DNA of 64,000 bases, taken from Mesobaculum littorinae. GTDB taxonomy: Bacteria; Pseudomonadota; Alphaproteobacteria; Rhodobacterales; Rhodobacteraceae. The notes below the pieces were generated by a model. It had not been told where the DNA came from and did not search any database. It was given only the letters and a program-made list of their open reading frames with translations. Positions 59,558 through 64,000 of the stretch are shown here, one piece after another; position 1 is the stretch's first letter; each line of letters opens with the position of its first letter. The position numbers and the translations under genes were made by a program. The stretch covers positions 54,771 to 118,770 of the forward strand of contig NZ_RQXX01000008.1 in NCBI RefSeq assembly GCF_004011175.1, read 5' to 3'.

Positions 59558-61147
59558 ATGAACATGCTGAAACCCGCTCTGCTGGCCTCGGCGCTCGCGC
59601 TGCCCCTGGCGGGCACCGCGGCGCTGGCCGACACGCCCGATGACGTGCTGGTCATCGCGCAGAACATCGACGACATCGTCGCGATCGACCCGGCGCAGGC
59701 CTACGAATTCACCTCGGGCGAGCTGGTCACCAACCTCTATGACCGTCTCGTCCAGTACGACGCCGAGGACCCGACCGTCCTCGCGCCCGGTATCGCGACC
59801 GAGTGGGAGGTCGACGCCGAGGCCAAGACCATCGCCTTCACCCTGCGCGACGATGCCGTCTTCAACTCGGGCAACCCGGTGACCGCCGAGGACGTGCTGT
59901 TCTCGCTCTCGCGCGTCATCAAGCTGAACCTGACGCCTGCCTTCATCCTCGCCCAGCTTGGCTGGACCCCGGAGAACGTGGACGACATGATCACCGCCGA
60001 CGGCAACGTCGTGACGGTGAAATACGAGGGCGACTTCTCGCCCGCCTTCGTGCTCAACGTGCTGGCCGCACGTCCCGCCTCCATCGTCGACAAGGCACTG
60101 GTGATGGAGAACGAGCAGGACGGCGACATGGGCAACGCCTGGCTGAACGCCAATTCGGCAGGCTCCGGACCCTTCGCGCTGACCGGCTACACGCCGGGCC
60201 AGATGGTGCGCATGGCCGCCAACGAGGACTACTTCAAGGGTGCGCCCGCGATGACCCAGGTCATCATTCGCCATGTCCCCGAATCCGCCACCCAGCAGCT
60301 TCTGCTGGAACAGGGCGACATCGACATGGCGCGCAACCTGACGCCCGACCAGGTCGCTTCGCTGTCGGCCGACGACGTGAAGGTCGAGACCTTCCCGCAG
60401 GCGGCCGTCCATTTCCTGTCGTTCAACCAGAAGACCGAGAGCCTGACCGATCCGGCCGTCTGGGAAGCCGCGCGCTATCTCGTCGATTACACGGGCATGA
60501 CCGACACCATCATCAAGGGCCAGATGGAGGTCCACCAGGCCTTCTGGCCCAAGGGCTTCCCCGGCTCATACGACGAAACGCCCTTCACCTACGACCCCGA
60601 GAAGGCGATGCAGATCCTCGAGGACGCCGGCGTCGAGACCCCGATCGAAGTGACGCTCGACGTGATCAACGCGGCCCCCTTCACCGACATGGCGCAGTCG
60701 CTGCAGGCGAGCTTTGCCGAGGCGGGCATCGACTTCGAGATCCTGCCCGGCACCGGCGCGCAGGTCATCACCAAGTACCGCGAGCGGACCCACGAGGCGA
60801 TGCTGCTGTACTGGGGCCCCGACTTCATGGACCCGCATTCCAACGCCAAGGCCTTCGCCTACAACCCCGACAACTCGGACGAGAACTATCAGGCGACCAC
60901 CACGTGGCGGAACGCCTGGGCCGTGCCCGACGAGATGAACGAAGAGACCATGGCCGCCCTCTCGGAAAGCGATCCCGAAGCGCGTCTCGACATGTACCGC
61001 GACCTTCAGGCCAAGGTTCAGGAAAGCTCGCCCATCGTGATCATGTTCCAGGCCTCCTACGAGGTTGCCATGGGCGCGGATGTCTCGGGCTACGTCAACG
61101 GCGCGACCTCTGACTTCGTCTACTACCGGCTGGTCGAAAAGGAATAA
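59558..61147 (+). CDS. Peptide ABC transporter substrate-binding protein, DppA-like
   Basis: This 529-residue SBP family 5 protein has a signal peptide (cleavage near ALADT, residue 25). Family features are VTNLYDRLVQYDAEDPTVLA, DAVFNSGNPVTAEDVLFSLS, GSGPFALTGYTPGQMV and YDPEKAMQILEDAG. It delivers a peptide or similar solute to the DppBCDF-like complex encoded on the opposite strand. ATG 59558 lies behind AAGGAGAG. It is 42 bp after the regulator and 70 bp before the peptidase gene. Confidence 0.92.
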   Translation: MNMLKPALLASALALPLAGTAALADTPDDVLVIAQNIDDIVAIDPAQAYEFTSGELVTNLYDRLVQYDAEDPTVLAPGIATEWEVDAEAKTIAFTLRDDAVFNSGNPVTAEDVLFSLSRVIKLNLTPAFILAQLGWTPENVDDMITADGNVVTVKYEGDFSPAFVLNVLAARPASIVDKALVMENEQDGDMGNAWLNANSAGSGPFALTGYTPGQMVRMAANEDYFKGAPAMTQVIIRHVPESATQQLLLEQGDIDMARNLTPDQVASLSADDVKVETFPQAAVHFLSFNQKTESLTDPAVWEAARYLVDYTGMTDTIIKGQMEVHQAFWPKGFPGSYDETPFTYDPEKAMQILEDAGVETPIEVTLDVINAAPFTDMAQSLQASFAEAGIDFEILPGTGAQVITKYRERTHEAMLLYWGPDFMDPHSNAKAFAYNPDNSDENYQATTTWRNAWAVPDEMNEETMAALSESDPEARLDMYRDLQAKVQESSPIVIMFQASYEVAMGADVSGYVNGATSDFVYYRLVEKE

Positions 61148-61217
61148 TCCTTCGACCGCCCGCAAGACCACAGGGTCGCCGGTTCCCCGGCGGCCCGTTT
61201 CGTTTCAGGAGCAAAGA

Positions 61218-62312
61218 ATGTCCTATCTGATGCAGGCCGAAGAGCGCCTCTCGCGGCTGCGCGCCCGGATGGCGGAGACCGAAACCGACCTGGTGGTGCT
61301 GGGCCCCTCCAGCCACATGGCATGGCTGACCGGGCTGAACCCGCATGGCGACGAACGTCCCGTCATGCTGCTGGTCAGCGCCGGATACGCCGGTTTCCTG
61401 ATGCCCGCGCTCAATGCGGCCATGGCGCAGGAGATCACCACGCTGCCCCTGTTCACCTGGGCCGATGACGATGGCCCGATGGCGGCCCTCGGCGCCCTGC
61501 TGGACGCCAGCGATGCCCGCCGCCCGGGCCTGTCGGTGGTTCTGGACGAGACCATGCGCGCCGATTTCGCCCTGCTGCTGCTCGACCAACTGGACAGCCC
61601 CCGCCGCCGCTTCACCGGGGACACCGTCAGCCTGCTTCGCACCCGGAAAGACGCGGACGAAGTCGCCCGCATCAAGGCCGCGCACCTGCTGAACGATTCC
61701 GCGGTCGCGGCCGCCTTCGCCGCCCTAAAACCCGGCATGACCGAGACCCAGGTCGTCGAGCTGATCGAGACGCATTACAAGGCCAACGGCGCCGCCACGG
61801 CCTTCTGCTCTGTCTGCTTCGGCGGCAACGGCGCCTTCCCGCACCATCACCCCGGCGCCACCGCGCTGGGCGAGAACATGGCCGTGCTGATCGATACCGG
61901 CTGTGTGCTGGATGGCTATCCTTCCGACATGACCCGCTGCCGCTGGTTCGGCCCCGATCCGGACCCCGAGTTCCTGAAGGTCCGCGACATCGTGGAGGCG
62001 GCGGTGCAGGCGGCCCTCGCGGCCGCCCGGGTCGGCGCCCCCGCCCGCGAGGTCGATGCCGCTGCCCGCCGCGTCATCGGCGATGCGGGCTACGGCGACC
62101 GCTTTCTGCATCGCACGGGACACGGGCTGGGCATCGATCTCCACGAGGCGCCCTACATCACCGGCACCTCCGAACTGCCCCTTGAAGCCGGGAACGTCTT
62201 CTCGATCGAGCCGGGCATCTATCTCGAAGGCAGGTTCGGCCTGCGGTTGGAAGAGATCGTCATTTTGCGCGAAGACGGCCCCGAGGTATTCTCGGAACTA
62301 CCCCGAGTCTGA
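61218..62312 (+). CDS. M24-family Xaa-Pro peptidase-like protein
   Basis: This 364-residue cytoplasmic protein has an N-terminal creatinase-like domain (about 1-140) and a C-terminal pita-bread M24 domain. All five metal ligands are present: D226 (LIDTG), D237 (YPSDMTR), H302 (RTGHGLGI), E331 (FSIEPGIY) and E345 (RLEEIVIL). The enzyme would hydrolyse imported X-Pro or related peptides. It follows the binding-protein gene, with AGGAG upstream of the ATG, and completes the import-and-hydrolysis module. Other M24 functions such as creatinase are possible. Confidence 0.9.
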   Translation: MSYLMQAEERLSRLRARMAETETDLVVLGPSSHMAWLTGLNPHGDERPVMLLVSAGYAGFLMPALNAAMAQEITTLPLFTWADDDGPMAALGALLDASDARRPGLSVVLDETMRADFALLLLDQLDSPRRRFTGDTVSLLRTRKDADEVARIKAAHLLNDSAVAAAFAALKPGMTETQVVELIETHYKANGAATAFCSVCFGGNGAFPHHHPGATALGENMAVLIDTGCVLDGYPSDMTRCRWFGPDPDPEFLKVRDIVEAAVQAALAAARVGAPAREVDAAARRVIGDAGYGDRFLHRTGHGLGIDLHEAPYITGTSELPLEAGNVFSIEPGIYLEGRFGLRLEEIVILREDGPEVFSELPRV

Positions 62313-62523
62313 CGAGATCCTCTGGCCGCGGTTGCCGAACCTGTAGCATTGGATGAAAGAGCGCGCCCCCGCTCCAGACCCGTCCTTGTTCTGACGCACA
62401 CGACCGACGTCGTCGGGGAACCTGGGCGACTCAGGATCTACGTCTGGAATCCAGCAAGTTGGAAGGGCGTCACGCAGAAGCCTACGCCCGCCAGCTACCG
62501 CACCATCAGGGGGTCAGCCTAGT

Positions 62524-62820
62524 ATGCGGTGCTGCGCAAGTGACCAGCCCCCAGAAGAGTGGTCGTCCCTTTCCGCGAAGATCGGCTGTGAGCCGCAGAG
62601 CCTGAACGGGTGGGTCAAGAAGGCCGAGGTCGACAGCGGCAAGCGCGCGGGCCTCCCGACCGACACGGCAGAGAAGAGCGAGCCTTTGTCCGCCATTGGT
62701 CCGAGGACAATGGCGAGCACGCTGGAACGGGAGAACCGGGAGCTGAGCCAGGCCAACGAGATCTTGCGCAAGGCGAGCGCATATTTTGCGATGGCGGAGT
62801 TCGACCGCCGGTCGAAGTGA
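62524..62820 (+). pseudogene. IS3-family transposase orfA, 5'-truncated
   Basis: The reading frame gives SAKIGCEPQSLNGWVKKAEV and, at the C-terminus, NRELSQANEILRKASAYFAM, the conserved HTH and leucine-zipper parts of IS3 OrfA. The usual first 30 or so residues are replaced by unrelated sequence, and the middle (TAEKSEPLSAIGPRTMASTL) is about ten residues longer than expected, suggesting compensating frameshifts. It is not expected to be functional. Confidence 0.8.
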
Positions 62821-63725
62821 TGGTCGGGTTCATCGACGATCAGCGTGAGGCGCACGGGGTCGAGCCGATCTGCAGAGTTCTGCCGATCACCCCATCCACC
62901 TACTACGATAACCTAGCGAGGCGGGCCGATCCGGCCCGGCTGTCGGATCGTGCCCGGCGCGACGCAGTCCTGCGGCACGAGATCGAGCGCGTCTTCGAGG
63001 AGAACTGGCGCGTCTACGGAGTGCGCAAAGTCTGGCGTCAGCTGGATCGGGAAGGCTTCGCGGTTGCCCGCTGCACCGTAGCCCGGCTGATGAAGGGGAT
63101 GGGTATTCAGGGCATCATCCGGGGCAAGCCGCACAGAACGACGGTCCCGAACAAAAAGGCTCCATGCCCTTTGGACAAGGTGAACCGGCAGTTCCGCGTG
63201 CCCGCGCCCAACATGCTCTAGGTCAGCGATTTGACTTACTTCGCCACCTGGAAGGGCTTCGTCTATGTGGCTTTCGTCATCGACGCCTACGCCTGCCGCA
63301 TCGTTGGCTGGCGGGCGAGCCAAACAGCGCACGCAGGCTTCGTTCTCGATGCCCTCGAACAGGCTGCCCACGATCGCCGCCCGGTCAAGGGCGCAGGGCT
63401 CGTCCACCATTCCGACGGCGGGTCGCAATACCTGTCCATTCGCTACACCGAGCGGCGGGGCGAGGCCGGCGTCGAACCATCCGTGGGCAGCGTCGGCGAC
63501 AGCTACGACAACGCGTTGGCCGAGACGATCAACGGCCTCTTCAAAGCGGAGGTCATCCATCGGCGCGGTTCGTGGCGCAACTTCGAGGCCGTCGAATATG
63601 CCACCCTCGAATGGGTCGACTGCTTAAAAAACCGCCGCTTGCTCGAGCCGAACGGGAACATACCCCCGACGGAAGCAGAGGCAGACTTCTACGCCGCTCT
63701 GGAAACTGAAGACATGGCCGAGTAA
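62820..63725 (+). pseudogene. IS3-family transposase orfB with amber stop
   Basis: The frame encodes an almost complete IS3-group transposase: HTH_21-like start (YYDNLARRADPARLSDRARR), VYGVRKVWRQL, integrase core with FVIDAYACRIVGWRA, HHSDGGSQYLSIRYTER and GDSYDNALAETINGLFKAE (catalytic D/D/E). A TAG at 63219-63221 interrupts it where the family has Trp (APNML then VSDLTY; TGG to TAG). The downstream half has no obvious good start. The gene is inactivated by a single nonsense mutation. Confidence 0.88.
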
Positions 63726-63764
63726 CTAACCGAAATCAGCCTCCGGCAAACTCGCGGCGGTTCA

Positions 63765-64000
63765 AACTGCCGTTTCATCATATCCACTCTCCAGTTCCAT
63801 GGTTACGATCCTATCTTCGTGTCCACGAAGCCAGCAGCAGGCCACTTTGCCGACCTCTACCGGCAGAAGATCGGCGATCTGGCCAATGCGCTGTCGGATC
63901 CCTCCGTGCGGGCTCAGGCCGCCGAGGCGATGCGCAGCCTGATCTCCGAGATTCGGATGATCCCGTTTGCAGAAGTACCGATGGCCACCGGATCGCGCTC
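63765..64000 (+). pseudogene. C-terminal fragment of a serine recombinase (5' missing, runs off the window)
   Basis: An open frame directly after the IS right end reads HFADLYRQKIGDLANAL, then RAQAAEAMRSLISEIRMIP, matching the C-terminal region of large serine recombinases (LYRRKVxxLxxALxDPxxRxEAAExLRxLIxxIxLxP). The catalytic N-terminal domain and zinc-ribbon part are absent to the left, where the IS element lies. The gene continues past the window edge. It is a remnant of a site-specific recombinase, possibly from a phage or integrative element. Confidence 0.75.

Larger units (their letters stand above)
62524..63764 (+). mobile_element. Decayed IS3-family insertion sequence
   Basis: The element has adjacent orfA and orfB genes in the IS3 arrangement, overlapping TGATG at 62818-62822. 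The right end is probably CTCGCGGCGGTTCA (63751-63764), a typical IS3-type terminal sequence. No matching left inverted repeat was found upstream, orfA lacks its N-terminus, and orfB has an in-frame TAG, so the element is not autonomous. It lies next to a serine-recombinase fragment. Confidence 0.82.

Overview
The window reads as chromosomal DNA from a high-GC alphaproteobacterium, most likely a (marine) member of the Rhodobacterales. The evidence is indirect. GC is very high, most genes in a run overlap by 4 bp (ATGA or GTGA), and several gene neighbourhoods are typical of that order: a def array beside fmt, pyk divergent from an N-formylglutamate amidohydrolase, DUF1244 and DUF1489 proteins, hisS-hisZ-hisG with short-form HisG, and dgcN-dgcA. 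No rRNA, tRNA or CRISPR array was recognised.

Layout. 0-1.6 kb: the tail of an unknown gene, a TauE/SafE exporter and a FadR-type regulator. 1.9-6.9 kb: a ferric-siderophore import operon (ATPase, two permeases, a Suc_Fer thioredoxin-like ferredoxin that may be the siderophore reductase, and a periplasmic binding protein). 7-10.3 kb: a hybrid histidine kinase with its own receiver and Hpt domains, downstream of a small secreted SUOX-fold protein that has no cysteine. 10.7-16 kb: methylthioribose kinase, divergent from a YnjBCD-type ABC importer. 16.1-20 kb: a complete YehZYXW-type osmoprotectant importer. 20.1-26 kb: a cytochrome c oxidase operon with a fused subunit I/III. 26.3-29.2 kb: MgtC-like and YdeP-like genes. 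29.3-33.3 kb: a cyoABCD quinol oxidase. 33.4-35.9 kb: a YihY/BrkB protein and a PatB/MalY-type PLP enzyme.

35.9-38.8 kb holds three deformylase-like genes, an uncharacterised gene and fmt in one overlapping operon; the third deformylase has lost its metal-ligand cysteine and catalytic glutamate. 39-42 kb carries pyk, N-formylglutamate amidohydrolase and DUF1244. 42.2-45.1 kb is a D-amino-acid module (dgcN, dgcA, dat). 45.4-48.7 kb is hisS-hisZ-hisG, followed by a DUF1489 gene. 49.9-53.8 kb is a three-subunit membrane-linked GMC dehydrogenase (Tat-exported small subunit, FAD/Fe-S large subunit, triheme cytochrome c).

The last 10 kb is more accessory. A divergent peptide-import module (dppBCDF-like plus a GAF protein on the minus strand; an XRE-cupin regulator, a binding protein and an M24 peptidase on the plus strand) lies between two unrelated IS3-family relics, with a serine-recombinase remnant at the right edge. 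The module appears to import a peptide, hydrolyse it and sense it.

No clearly new defence or mobile system is visible. The most unusual candidates are the cysteine-free SUOX-like protein paired with the hybrid kinase, the degenerate deformylase in the fmt operon, and the GAF-containing peptide-import module with its AT-rich candidate operator.
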